A stretch of 13,480 nt of DNA from Gammaproteobacteria bacterium (GTDB taxonomy: Bacteria; Pseudomonadota; Gammaproteobacteria; Enterobacterales; Kangiellaceae), in contig JABXIW010000444.1 in assembly GCA_013372875.1 (NCBI GenBank), positions 1 through 13,480 of the forward strand, in the 5' to 3' direction. Below, piece after piece: positions 6,332 to 13,480 of the stretch. The translations under genes and the position numbers were made by a program. The notes beneath the pieces were generated by a model, which saw only the letters and a list, made by a program, of their open reading frames with translations, was not told the DNA's origin and made no database searches. Each line of letters opens with the position of its first letter. The first letter of the stretch is position 1.

Positions 6332-8107
6332 GTGCCGATCCAAAAGCTCTCCCCATTAATTGCAAACCAAATTGCCGCTGGCGAAGTGGTGGAGCGGCCT
6401 GCTTCGGTGGTTAAAGAGTTACTGGAAAACTCTATTGATGCTGGCTCTACGCGGATCCAGATAGATTTAGAACGCGGCGGTATTCGCTTAATTCGTATTA
6501 CCGACAATGGTGTTGGTATTCCAAAAAAAGAATTGTCACTAGCACTGGCTAGACACGCCACCAGTAAAATTTTAGAAGCCAAAGACTTGGCTGCAATTGA
6601 TACCCTCGGTTTTCGGGGTGAGGCTTTAGCCAGTATTAGCTCGGTTGCAAAGTTAACCTTGAGTTCAAAACCTGAGGCACAAGATATTGGCTGGTCTGCT
6701 TATGCTGAAGGTCAACAGATGGATGTGAAAATGCAGCCGCATCCATTACCATTTGGCTCAATCGTTGAAGTAAAAGATCTATTTTTTAATACTCCTGCTC
6801 GGCAAAAATTTCTCAAAGCCGAGCGCACTGAGTTTATTCATATTGAAGAAATGGTCAAAAAGATAGCATTGGCTAATCCTCAATTGGCTTTGACCTTGAA
6901 GCACAATGGCAAAGTGGTAAAGCGGATCCCTGCAGCCAATAGTGACGAGCAAGTGAAACAGCGCATTGGTACTATTGTTGGGCGTAACTTTATTCAAAAA
7001 GCCATCCCACTAAACAGTCAGCTAGATGATTTGCAATTAAGCGGTTGGCTGGGTCCTGTGGATTATCATCAAAGCTCAAGTCTTGATCAGTATTTTTTTG
7101 TTAATGGTCGTCCTGTTCGTGATCGGACCATTAGTCATGCTGTGCGGCAGGCATACCATGAGTTATTGCCGCCAGGTCGCTCGCCCGCTTTCGTCTTATT
7201 TTTACAGCTGCCTGCGGATAAGTTGGACGTTAATGTGCACCCGACCAAACATGAGGTTCGATTTATTGAAGGACGCCGAGTGCATGATTACATTATCAAA
7301 GCCATTGAAACTAGTCTTGATGCCCAAGCGCAAGAGTTGGATTTATCCATTGAAACTGCCGCTATTGGCGAACACAATCGTGCGTATAATTATCAGCAGT
7401 CAGCAATAGCATCAAACGCGCAGCTAGGATTTAACAACAGCGTTGCTGAAAGTGGTGCTGGTTATCAAGTTGAACAGTCCAATTTGACACATTTGCGATC
7501 AATTGCCGATTCGAATAAAAGCGCTTTCCAAAAAAACTATTCCCCTCGGCCAACCAAAAATAACGCGAGTCAATTATGGTTCGAACGCTTTTTGGTGACA
7601 GCAAATAACGCCCAAGTGACTTTGCTGGATTTAAAGACTTATATGTTGGAGTTGACCGCTGAAACATTGCAGCAGGAGTGGCAACATTATCAAGAAGAGC
7701 AAGAACCCATAAAACAAAAGCCCATTTTAATTCCGATCCGATTGGAACTGGCTTCGGAAAATGCTGTCGAGCAGCTGGTCAAGTTATTGCCAGAATTGGG
7801 TATTGAGTTGGCGCAGCTTGGCCCGACTTCAATTGTGATCAGAAAGTTACCATCTTGTATTGAGCAGTTTAATCTACAAACTTGGCTGCAGGCCGCTTTT
7901 GCTAATTTACAAGCCGCCATAAAACTGGATGAGCTAAAAACAACATTGATAGCAGCGTTAGAAAGCGCTTGGCAGCCAGATCACAAAACCAATTGGCAAG
8001 AGTTTTTACAACAAAGATACTCGAGCCTACCATGGCAAAAATCGGAACATTATCATCAATTGTCGCCAGAAACTTTGCTGCAATGGATAGCTAAACAAAA
8101 GGCCTAG
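6332..8107 (+). CDS. mutL: DNA mismatch repair protein MutL
   Basis: Couples MutS mismatch recognition to MutH nicking and UvrD unwinding. The 591-residue protein has an N-terminal GHKL ATPase domain to about residue 330: Glu29 and Asn33 in [16 protein letters not shown] at 58-63, GFRGEAL at 93-99, NTPARQKFL at 153-161, then [11 protein letters not shown] and [14 protein letters not shown] low-complexity linker covers about 345-410 and a dimerisation domain ends the protein. The DQHA-x2-E endonuclease motif is absent; the equivalent region reads [10 protein letters not shown], as expected for a MutH-dependent enzyme. The GTG start at 6332 reproduces the conserved [21 protein letters not shown]-terminus. 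The TAAGG ribosome-binding site overlaps the amiB stop and is separated from the GTG by 12 bases including nine T in a row (6320-6328). Confidence 0.97.
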   Translation: MPIQKLSPLIANQIAAGEVVERPASVVKELLENSIDAGSTRIQIDLERGGIRLIRITDNGVGIPKKELSLALARHATSKILEAKDLAAIDTLGFRGEALASISSVAKLTLSSKPEAQDIGWSAYAEGQQMDVKMQPHPLPFGSIVEVKDLFFNTPARQKFLKAERTEFIHIEEMVKKIALANPQLALTLKHNGKVVKRIPAANSDEQVKQRIGTIVGRNFIQKAIPLNSQLDDLQLSGWLGPVDYHQSSSLDQYFFVNGRPVRDRTISHAVRQAYHELLPPGRSPAFVLFLQLPADKLDVNVHPTKHEVRFIEGRRVHDYIIKAIETSLDAQAQELDLSIETAAIGEHNRAYNYQQSAIASNAQLGFNNSVAESGAGYQVEQSNLTHLRSIADSNKSAFQKNYSPRPTKNNASQLWFERFLVTANNAQVTLLDLKTYMLELTAETLQQEWQHYQEEQEPIKQKPILIPIRLELASENAVEQLVKLLPELGIELAQLGPTSIVIRKLPSCIEQFNLQTWLQAAFANLQAAIKLDELKTTLIAALESAWQPDHKTNWQEFLQQRYSSLPWQKSEHYHQLSPETLLQWIAKQKA

Positions 8108-8124
8108 TTGAGTTACCGATTAAT

Positions 8125-9066
8125 ATGAAGCCAAAAGCAATTTTTCTCATGGGACCAACGGCTGCGGGCAAAACCGCTCTAGCCATTAAGCTGGTGCAAC
8201 AGCACAATTGCGAAATTATCAGCGTCGATTCCGCCATGGTGTATAAGAGCTTGGATATCGGCTCAGCCAAACCATCAAAGCAAGAACTGGCTTTAGCGCC
8301 GCATCGCTTGATTGATATTTGCGATCCGAGCGAGCCTTATTCTGCTGCTAGATTTCGCGATGATGCTTTAACTGAAATGGCGCAAATCATCCAAGCGGGC
8401 AAGACGCCATTATTGGTCGGCGGCACCATGCTTTATTACAAAACCTTGCTGGAAGGCATGAATAATTTGCCAGATTCTAACCCGCAAATTCGTGCTGAAT
8501 TACAGGCTGAACTTGAGCAGCATGGGCTGGCAGCGCTGCATCAAGAGCTAGCAAAAGTAGATCCTGAATCAGCAGCTCGAATTAATGTTAATGATCCACA
8601 AAGAACTTTGCGCGCCTTGGAAGTTTTCAGAATCACGGGCAAGCCGCTTAGTCAATTGCACTCTGAGCAGCAAGATGAAGAGTTTCCTTATGAAGTTAAG
8701 CAAATTGCTTTGATCCCATCGGATCGAGCCGAGTTGCATCAGAGAATAGAAAAACGTTTTCATCTTATGATGCAGCAAGGTTTGCTAGAAGAAGTGGAAG
8801 CCTTATATCAACGTGGTGATTTAACACCTGACTTACCCGCCATTCGTTCTGTCGGCTACCGCCAAATTTGGCAATATTTACAAGGAGAGTTGACGCTTGA
8901 AGAAGCTATTGAGCGCGGCATCATTGCTACTCGTCAATTGGCCAAGCGCCAATTTACTTGGTTAAGAAGCTGGCCAAACTTAATTTCAATCCAGTCCAAT
9001 CAGCCTTTTACTGACTTATACGATGATGTAAGCAAAGTGTTAAACAGCTTTGAAAAAAGCCCATAA
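8125..9066 (+). CDS. miaA: tRNA dimethylallyltransferase MiaA
   Basis: Adds a dimethylallyl group to N6 of A37 in tRNAs reading UNN codons, the first step to ms2i6A. The 313-residue protein has the P-loop [10 protein letters not shown] at 10-19, [18 protein letters not shown] at 33-50 with Asp35 as likely catalytic base, the [14 protein letters not shown] segment at 98-111 and [19 protein letters not shown] at 156-174. The C-terminal RSVGYRQIW and [13 protein letters not shown] motifs are complete. It begins 17 bases after mutL, so translation probably depends on the same transcript; the ribosome-binding site is weak. The mutL-miaA-hfq order matches E. coli. No terminator is seen before hfq. 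Confidence 0.97.
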   Translation: MKPKAIFLMGPTAAGKTALAIKLVQQHNCEIISVDSAMVYKSLDIGSAKPSKQELALAPHRLIDICDPSEPYSAARFRDDALTEMAQIIQAGKTPLLVGGTMLYYKTLLEGMNNLPDSNPQIRAELQAELEQHGLAALHQELAKVDPESAARINVNDPQRTLRALEVFRITGKPLSQLHSEQQDEEFPYEVKQIALIPSDRAELHQRIEKRFHLMMQQGLLEEVEALYQRGDLTPDLPAIRSVGYRQIWQYLQGELTLEEAIERGIIATRQLAKRQFTWLRSWPNLISIQSNQPFTDLYDDVSKVLNSFEKSP

Positions 9067-9153
9067 CTTATTGACAAGGCTCGATTTATCCTTTTTTTTG
9101 GGTTAGACTTTCAAGTGGGAGCATATTTTACAAATCAAGTCGGGACGATTGAG

Positions 9154-9187
9154 AATAACAATTGGTTCAAATGAGCCGATGAATAAT
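9154..9187 (+). promoter_or_regulatory. Hairpin and ARN triplets in the hfq leader
   Basis: ATTGGTTC (9161-9168) pairs with GAGCCGAT (9173-9180) through eight pairs, two of them G-U, with loop AAAT. It is flanked by AAT AAC AAT (9154-9162, overlapping the stem's first bases) and AAT AAT (9182-9187), which fit the A-R-N triplets bound by the distal face of Hfq. The ribosome-binding site AAGAGG (9191-9196) follows directly. E. coli hfq is repressed by Hfq binding to its own leader; a similar loop here is inference. Confidence 0.4.
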
Positions 9188-9192
9188 GATAA

Positions 9193-9534
<342 letters not shown>

Positions 9535-9572
9535 TTCTGATATAAACCCAATCGTTCCAATGTCTTAGCAAG

Positions 9573-9602
9573 ACCAGCTGCAAAAGCGGCTGGTTTTCTT
9601 GT
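9573..9602 (+). terminator. Intrinsic terminator after hfq
   Basis: ACCAGCTGC (9573-9581) pairs with GCGGCTGGT (9586-9594), nine pairs with one G-U and an AAAA loop, followed by TTTTCTTGT. It lies 39 bases past the hfq stop and should end most hfq transcripts before hflX. Confidence 0.85.
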
Positions 9603-9614
9603 AGCCTTTCTTTT

Positions 9615-9620
9615 TATAAT
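9615..9620 (+). promoter_or_regulatory. Possible -10 element for hflX
   Basis: A consensus TATAAT lies directly after the hfq terminator, 36 bases before the hflX GTG. No good -35 is found; the region 17-18 bases upstream is the terminator arm itself. Placement makes sense for a gene cut off by a terminator, but the element alone is weak evidence in AT-rich DNA. Confidence 0.3.
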
Positions 9621-9655
9621 TATAGCTTTAGTGTTTCTCACAATTGAGGTGACGG

Positions 9656-10960
9656 GTGTTTGATCGTCATGCTGGCGGTGAGTCAGCAATTTTAGTCCAT
9701 ATTGATTTCCAGCAAGATTTAAGCCAAGACAAAAATCAGGAAGACCTTTCTGAATTTGTTGAATTGGTACGTTCGGCTGGTCTGAACGTTTTGGATATCG
9801 TGACTGCTAAACGTGGCGCCCCTGATCCGAAATACTTTATAGGCAGCGGAAAAATTGACGAAATTGTTTCGATCAAAAATGCCCTAGATGCCGACTTGGT
9901 GATTTTCAATCATGCGCTATCACCAGCCCAAGAGCGCAACATCGAAAAAGCGGTCAAAGCTCGCGTGATTAACCGCATTGGCCTGATTTTAGATATTTTT
10001 GCACAAAGAGCCTTTACCTTTGAGGGCAAGTTGCAAGTTGAGTTGGCGCAGTTAAAACATCTATCCACAAGGCTAGTTCGCGGCTGGACTCACTTAGAAC
10101 GACAAAAAGGTGGTATCGGTTTGCGTGGTCCTGGTGAGACTCAGCTGGAGACCGATAGACGATTATTGCGTGATCGCATCAAGTACATTGAGCGTCGCCT
10201 AGAAAAAGTGGGCAAGCAGCGTGAGCAGGGCAGACGTTCACGTAAAAGAGCCAATATCAAAACTATCTCGGTTGTCGGCTATACCAATGCGGGCAAATCA
10301 ACTTTATTTAATCTAACAACTGAATCGGACGTGTTAGCAGAAGATAAATTGTTTGCGACACTTGATCCTACTCTGCGCCGAGTTTCATTGCCGCAAGGCA
10401 CTGATGTTATTTTAGCCGATACGGTAGGTTTTATTCGTCATTTGCCGCACGATCTAGTGGCGGCGTTTAGAGCGACCTTAGAAGAATCGGTGGAAGCAGA
10501 TGTTTTGCTACACGTTATTGATGCCGCTTCCGATCGTCGCGAAGAAAACATCGAAGAAGTGATGAAGGTCTTAACCCAAATTGGTGCCGACGAAATCCCT
10601 ATGCTGCAGGTTTTTAATAAAATCGATGCGATAGAAGGGGCTGAGCCACGAATTGATCGCGACGATACGGGTAAGCCGATCCGCGTGTGGGTTTCGGCGC
10701 TCAAAGACATTGGCATGGACTTGTTGCAAGCCGCGATTGAAGAAATGGCGATGGATGAGCAGTTTATCGCGCAATTGCAAATTCCTCCCTCCAAAGGTCG
10801 CCTGCGAGGTTATTTGTATGAACTCAACGCTATAGAGCAAGAAAGCTATTCAGAAGAGGGCGATCTATTATTATCTGTGCAGCTGCCAAAAGCAGATTGG
10901 ACAAGGCTTTCGCGGCAGCTGGATGAGGATTTATCTGCTTACATATTAAATGCAGAATAA
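9656..10960 (+). CDS. hflX: Ribosome-associated GTPase HflX
   Basis: Splits stalled or heat-stressed 70S ribosomes using GTP. The 434-residue protein carries the N-terminal HflX domain with PDPKYFIGSGK at 57-67, ALSPAQERNIE at 87-97, LILDIFAQRA at 110-119 and the glycine-rich GGIGLRGPGETQLETDRRL at 152-170, then a G domain: GYTNAGKST at 208-216, TLDPTLRR at 235-242, DTVGFIRHLPHDLVAAF at 255-271 and NKID at 321-324, with SAL at 347-349. It aligns with E. coli HflX almost end to end. The GTG start is supported by GAGG six bases upstream and by the conserved MFDR N-terminus. It lies between two terminators, so it may be its own transcription unit. Confidence 0.97.
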   Translation: MFDRHAGGESAILVHIDFQQDLSQDKNQEDLSEFVELVRSAGLNVLDIVTAKRGAPDPKYFIGSGKIDEIVSIKNALDADLVIFNHALSPAQERNIEKAVKARVINRIGLILDIFAQRAFTFEGKLQVELAQLKHLSTRLVRGWTHLERQKGGIGLRGPGETQLETDRRLLRDRIKYIERRLEKVGKQREQGRRSRKRANIKTISVVGYTNAGKSTLFNLTTESDVLAEDKLFATLDPTLRRVSLPQGTDVILADTVGFIRHLPHDLVAAFRATLEESVEADVLLHVIDAASDRREENIEEVMKVLTQIGADEIPMLQVFNKIDAIEGAEPRIDRDDTGKPIRVWVSALKDIGMDLLQAAIEEMAMDEQFIAQLQIPPSKGRLRGYLYELNAIEQESYSEEGDLLLSVQLPKADWTRLSRQLDEDLSAYILNAE

Positions 10961-10981
10961 GGCTTACAAATCAGCCTTTTA
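10959..10981 (+). terminator. Intrinsic terminator after hflX
   Basis: AAGGCT (10959-10964) and AGCCTT (10973-10978) form a six-pair stem with an 8-nt loop, followed by a short T-run to 10980. The stem starts in the stop codon. It is shorter than the hfq and hflC terminators and may leak. Confidence 0.55.
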
Positions 10982-10982
10982 C

Positions 10983-11008
10983 CTTGAAAGCAAAGCACTG
11001 CGCCCATA
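10983..11008 (+). promoter_or_regulatory. Candidate sigma-32 (heat-shock) promoter of hflKC
   Basis: CTTGAAA (10983-10989) matches the sigma-32 -35 consensus exactly. CCCAT (11003-11007) follows 13 bases later, matching most of the CCCCATnT -10. The pair lies just after the hflX terminator and about 50 bases before hflK. HflKC modulates FtsH, which degrades sigma-32, so heat-shock control would be coherent. A sigma-70-like TAATAT at 11029-11034 lacks a -35. Confidence 0.5.
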
Positions 11009-11057
11009 CAATTAAAGCAATAACATTTTAATATTCATTATTTACTCGGAGAGTCTA

Positions 11058-12101
11058 ATGGCTTGGAATCAACCAGGCGGAAATGGTAATAACCAAGATC
11101 CGTGGGGCAAGAAGCGCCCTAATAATCAGAATGATCTCGATAAGATGATCAAAGAAGCGGGCGACAAGTTCGGCAAAATGTTTGGTGGCAAAGGTGGTAA
11201 AGGCGCCAACAGCGGTAAAAGTTTCTTTTTTATCGGTCTTTTGGTATTCGCCGCTTTCTATGCGATTAAAGGTTTTTACACGGTCAAAGAAGCCGAACAA
11301 GGCGTGATTACCCGCTTTGGTGCTTATCACCATACGGTTGGTCCTGGCTTGGGTTGGATGCCACCATTTATTGATCGTCTTTATAAAGTGGATGTAAATA
11401 CCCAGCAGCAAAAAGAAATTTCAGGCAATATTCTTACCAAAGATAAGAATATTGTGGATGTGGATTTCACCATTGTTTATCGTGTAGATATCCCAGAAGA
11501 TTACTTGTTCAACGTGTTCGAACAAGAAAAGACCATTGAGCAAGTGGCTGAGGCAGCTATCCGCCAGGTAGTTGGTCAATCGGTGATTGATGACGTTTTG
11601 AAAGATAATAAAACGCGTATCATGCAAGATACCATGACCGAAATGGAGCGTATTTTAGCGCCTTATAAAATGGGCGTTGAGATTTATGAAGTGAATATGG
11701 CTGACTCGAAACCGCCGATCCAAGTTCGCCCCGCATTCGATGACGTAACCAGCTCTTTAAGTGATGAAAAGCGTTACGTACAAGAAGCTAAGGCCTACCA
11801 GAATGACAAGCTCCCAAAAGCTGAAGGTCAGGCAGCGCGTATTATTAAAAATGCCGAGGCTTACAAAAGCCAAGTGGTCGAAAAAGCCAAAGGTGAAGTG
11901 GCACGTTTCCAAAAATTATTGCCTGAGTATGAACTTGCGCCAGAAGTGACCCGCCAGCGTCTATATTTGGAGACTGTTGAGGAAGTGATGTCGAATGTCA
12001 GTAAAGTGGTGATTGATACCGAAGGCGGCAGTAATTTGACCTACTTGCCACTCGATCAAATTGTGAATAAGAAAAAAGCAACTCAAAAGGAGAATAACTA
12101 A
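11058..12101 (+). CDS. hflK: FtsH protease modulator subunit HflK
   Basis: With HflC it forms a large inner-membrane SPFH cage around FtsH and limits its access to substrates. The 347-residue protein has a Gly/Asn/Lys-rich cytoplasmic N-terminus (MAWNQPGGNGNNQDPWGKKR..., to about 54), one membrane segment at about 55-72 and a band-7/SPFH domain from TVKEAEQGVITRFG (75-88) through about 265, followed by a charged helical region. It is shorter than E. coli HflK (419), mainly at the C-terminus, which here ends in a lysine-rich tail (KKKATQKENN). GGAGAG lies just before the ATG. The stop TAA and the hflC ATG share one base, which implies translational coupling of the two subunits. Confidence 0.96.
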   Translation: MAWNQPGGNGNNQDPWGKKRPNNQNDLDKMIKEAGDKFGKMFGGKGGKGANSGKSFFFIGLLVFAAFYAIKGFYTVKEAEQGVITRFGAYHHTVGPGLGWMPPFIDRLYKVDVNTQQQKEISGNILTKDKNIVDVDFTIVYRVDIPEDYLFNVFEQEKTIEQVAEAAIRQVVGQSVIDDVLKDNKTRIMQDTMTEMERILAPYKMGVEIYEVNMADSKPPIQVRPAFDDVTSSLSDEKRYVQEAKAYQNDKLPKAEGQAARIIKNAEAYKSQVVEKAKGEVARFQKLLPEYELAPEVTRQRLYLETVEEVMSNVSKVVIDTEGGSNLTYLPLDQIVNKKKATQKENN

Positions 12102-12988
12102 TGAATAAGTCTCCAATCATTATTTTCCTAACCATCGTAGCGCTATTAGTGCTTTCACAATCCATGTTTATTGTGAAAGAGCAGCAAAAAGGCTTTATTT
12201 TACGTTTTAGCCAAGTGTTAAAAGATGCTGATGATAAGCCATTGGTTAAAAGTCCTGGTTTGCATTTTAAACTACCATTTGTTGATACGGTTAAGAAGCT
12301 CGACTCGCGAATTCAAACTTTTGATGGCCGTGCTGATCGTATCACCACTTCGGATAAAACTGACTTAATCGTTGATACTTATGTTAAGTGGCGAGTTAAA
12401 GATTTTGGTCAATTTTATTTAAGAACCCAAGGCTCAATCCCAAGAGCCAATGGCTTTATTGACCGCTTTGTGGATGCTTCAACTCGAGCCCAGTTTGGTA
12501 CTCGTAGCATTGAGCAATTGATTTACAAAGATCGTGATGAAACGATTAAAGCGATTATGGCGGAAGTGGCCACTAAAACTCCTGAATTTGGTATTGAAGT
12601 GGTGGACGTGCAGGTGAAAAAAGTGAATTATCCTGACGAAATTCGTGAAAAAGTATTCCAAGAAATGAGTTCTGAGCGTAAAGAGTTTGCCAATGCAAAC
12701 CGCGCGGAAGGTCGCAAAGAGGAAGAGAAAATTCGCGCCGATACTGATGCTAAAGAAAAGATTATTATTGCTGAAGCAGACCGTACTGCTCGTGAGATCC
12801 GTGGTCAGGCCGATGCTGAAGCCGCGAAAATCTATGCAGAAACCTATAATAAAAATCCTGAGTTTTATGCTTTCTTGCGAAGCCTTGATGCTTATAAAGC
12901 CTCATTCAAAGATTCAGGCGATATTATGGTGATCAAGCCAGACAGTGAGTTCTTTAAATATTTTAAAGATGCCGACGGCAAAAAATAA
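12101..12988 (+). CDS. hflC: FtsH protease modulator subunit HflC
   Basis: Partner of HflK in the FtsH-regulating membrane complex. The 295-residue protein has an N-terminal membrane anchor at about 5-22 and an SPFH domain starting FIVKEQQKGFILRFSQVL (23-40). Family motifs include SPGLHFKLPFVDTVKKLDSRIQTFDG, a DTYVKWRVKDFGQFYLR segment and the helical ANRAEGRKEEEKIRADTDAKEKIIIAEADRTAREIRGQADAEAAKIYAETYNKNPEFYAFLRSL stretch, here given only in part by its start and end. Ribosome-binding site AAGGAG (12087-12092) lies inside the end of hflK, eight bases before the ATG. The gene pair ends at a clear terminator, separating it from the DUF2065 gene. No abnormal features. Confidence 0.96.
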   Translation: MNKSPIIIFLTIVALLVLSQSMFIVKEQQKGFILRFSQVLKDADDKPLVKSPGLHFKLPFVDTVKKLDSRIQTFDGRADRITTSDKTDLIVDTYVKWRVKDFGQFYLRTQGSIPRANGFIDRFVDASTRAQFGTRSIEQLIYKDRDETIKAIMAEVATKTPEFGIEVVDVQVKKVNYPDEIREKVFQEMSSERKEFANANRAEGRKEEEKIRADTDAKEKIIIAEADRTAREIRGQADAEAAKIYAETYNKNPEFYAFLRSLDAYKASFKDSGDIMVIKPDSEFFKYFKDADGKK

Positions 12989-13006
12989 TCACTTTTAAAT
13001 CAAAAT

Positions 13007-13032
13007 AAAGGGACCTTAGCGTCCCTTTTTTA
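13007..13032 (+). terminator. Intrinsic terminator after hflC
   Basis: AAAGGGAC (13007-13014) pairs with GTCCCTTT (13021-13028), an eight-pair stem with loop CTTAGC, running into a T-tract to 13031. It lies 19 bases after the hflC stop. Confidence 0.88.
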
Positions 13033-13059
13033 ATTCGAAAAAAACTCGTGGAGCTAACA

Positions 13060-13245
13060 ATGTCAGAAGAATGGTTGATTGCCATAGGGCTATTTTTAGT
13101 ATTTGAGGGCTTGATGCCCGCGCTTCTTCCTAAGCAATGGCGTAAAACCATTGCCGAAATTGCTAAAGCGCCAGAACTTAGCATAAGGGTTATGGGATTT
13201 ATCAGTATGCTGATCGGCTTAGTTTGGATCTACTTTGTTACTTAA
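13060..13245 (+). CDS. yjeT: DUF2065 (YjeT-family) small inner-membrane protein
   Basis: A 61-residue protein with two hydrophobic segments (about 5-20 and 43-60) joined by a basic, conserved stretch, PKQWRKTIAEIA. The pattern WLxxxxLxLVxEGLxPxLxPKxWRK is that of E. coli YjeT, which has the same place between hflC and purA. Function unknown in the family. I place the start at the ATG 13060: GGAG at 13050-13053 lies six bases before it. An in-frame GTG at 13048 would add four residues but overlaps that ribosome-binding site and lacks its own. It follows the hflC terminator closely, so it must use leaky read-through or an unseen promoter; none is recognisable in the short gap. Confidence 0.88.
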   Translation: MSEEWLIAIGLFLVFEGLMPALLPKQWRKTIAEIAKAPELSIRVMGFISMLIGLVWIYFVT

Positions 13246-13356
13246 CTTCTGGCTTTAAGTAGTTGATCTTAGGTAAGCTGGCAGAGTTCCCTAATTAGAA
13301 GCTGATAATTTTCCGTTAAAATCGAAAAAAGTAAGGATTTTCAATCGATTTGGCGG

Positions 13357-13403
13357 TAAAATGCGCCGTTTCTTGTCTTAGAAATGGTCGCAGAAATGCG
13401 ATT
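13357..13403 (+). promoter_or_regulatory. purA leader: possible -10 and a GNRA-capped hairpin
   Basis: The 185-base gap before purA has no gene. TAAAAT at 13357-13362 is a possible -10, inside a small GGCG/CGCC inverted repeat (13352-13367), but its -35 is poor. Downstream, TCGCA (13388-13392) pairs with TGCGA (13397-13401) around a GAAA loop, extendable by two G-U pairs to 13386-13403. It has no U-tract. No match to the PurR operator was found. Function unknown. Confidence 0.3.
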
Positions 13404-13430
13404 CAGATTAATTAAATTTTGAGTTGAGCA

Positions 13431-13480
13431 ATGGCACAAAGTGTTGTGGTTTTAGGCACCCAATGGGGTGACGAAGGTAA
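13431..13480 (+). CDS. purA: Adenylosuccinate synthetase, N-terminal fragment (gene runs off the right edge)
   Basis: Joins IMP and aspartate using GTP, the first committed step to AMP. Only 16 codons are in the window: MAQSVVVLGTQWGDEG. The GTQWGDEGK nucleotide-binding motif is highly specific for PurA, with Asp as the catalytic base of the family. Its position after hflKC and yjeT matches E. coli. A modest ribosome-binding site (TTGAG) precedes the ATG. The rest of the gene cannot be judged. Confidence 0.95.
   Translation, partial: MAQSVVVLGTQWGDEG

Noticed and set aside
7083..7409. 108-codon open frame inside mutL
   Set aside because: Overlaps conserved MutL motifs in another frame; composition is that of a shifted coding sequence.
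9071..9076. Perfect TTGACA (-35) after miaA as an hfq promoter
   Set aside because: At 16-18 bases downstream there is only a T-run (9092-9099) and no -10-like hexamer.
10061..10069. CTATCCACA as a DnaA box
   Set aside because: Single near-match inside hflX coding sequence with no cluster.
10438..10794. Antisense open frame opposite hflX
   Set aside because: Ser/Ile-rich shadow typical of the reverse frame of a GTPase gene.
13362..13377. ATGCGCCGTTTCTTGT as a PurR operator for purA
   Set aside because: The central CG step is out of register and the left half-site does not match.

Overview
The window is ordinary gammaproteobacterial chromosome of fairly low GC (by eye in the low-to-mid 40s percent), densely packed and almost entirely housekeeping. 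The gene order closely follows a block known from Escherichia coli: rsgA and psd on one side of orn, then tsaE-amiB-mutL-miaA-hfq-hflX-hflK-hflC-(yjeT)-purA on the other. A VpsR-type enhancer-binding regulator, a LysM-bearing AmiB and a MutL without an endonuclease motif fit a marine gammaproteobacterium. A Kangiella-like or Oceanospirillales-like lineage is my guess, not something the sequence proves.

The minus strand carries the left part (1-3654). Transcription order is phhB (pterin dehydratase), rsgA (ribosome assembly GTPase), psd (phosphatidylserine decarboxylase) and a diheme cytochrome b561, closed by an intrinsic terminator at 661-690. A separate gene at the left edge encodes the N-terminal third of a sigma-54-type regulator whose receiver-like domain lacks the usual phospho-acceptor aspartate.

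The plus strand carries the rest. orn starts from a short divergent region shared with phhB. tsaE, amiB, mutL and miaA follow with small gaps and no terminator. hfq has its own leader and a strong terminator. hflX follows, also with a terminator, then hflK and hflC overlapping by one base behind a candidate heat-shock promoter, a terminator, a small DUF2065 membrane protein, and the first 16 codons of purA. Themes are RNA decay and modification (orn, tsaE, miaA, hfq), ribosome GTPases (rsgA, hflX), envelope (psd, amiB, hflKC) and mismatch repair (mutL).

No mobile element, CRISPR array, tRNA, rRNA or clearly new multi-gene system is visible. The interesting signals are in the non-coding gaps: a 12-bp perfect inverted repeat that would hide the ribosome-binding site and start of the cytochrome b561 gene on read-through mRNA, with a competing hairpin and promoter next to it; repeated motifs upstream of the VpsR-like gene; an inverted repeat framing overlapping divergent -10 elements between phhB and orn; a hairpin with ARN triplets in the hfq leader; a heat-shock-like promoter before hflKC; and a T9 tract between the Shine-Dalgarno and the GTG start of mutL.
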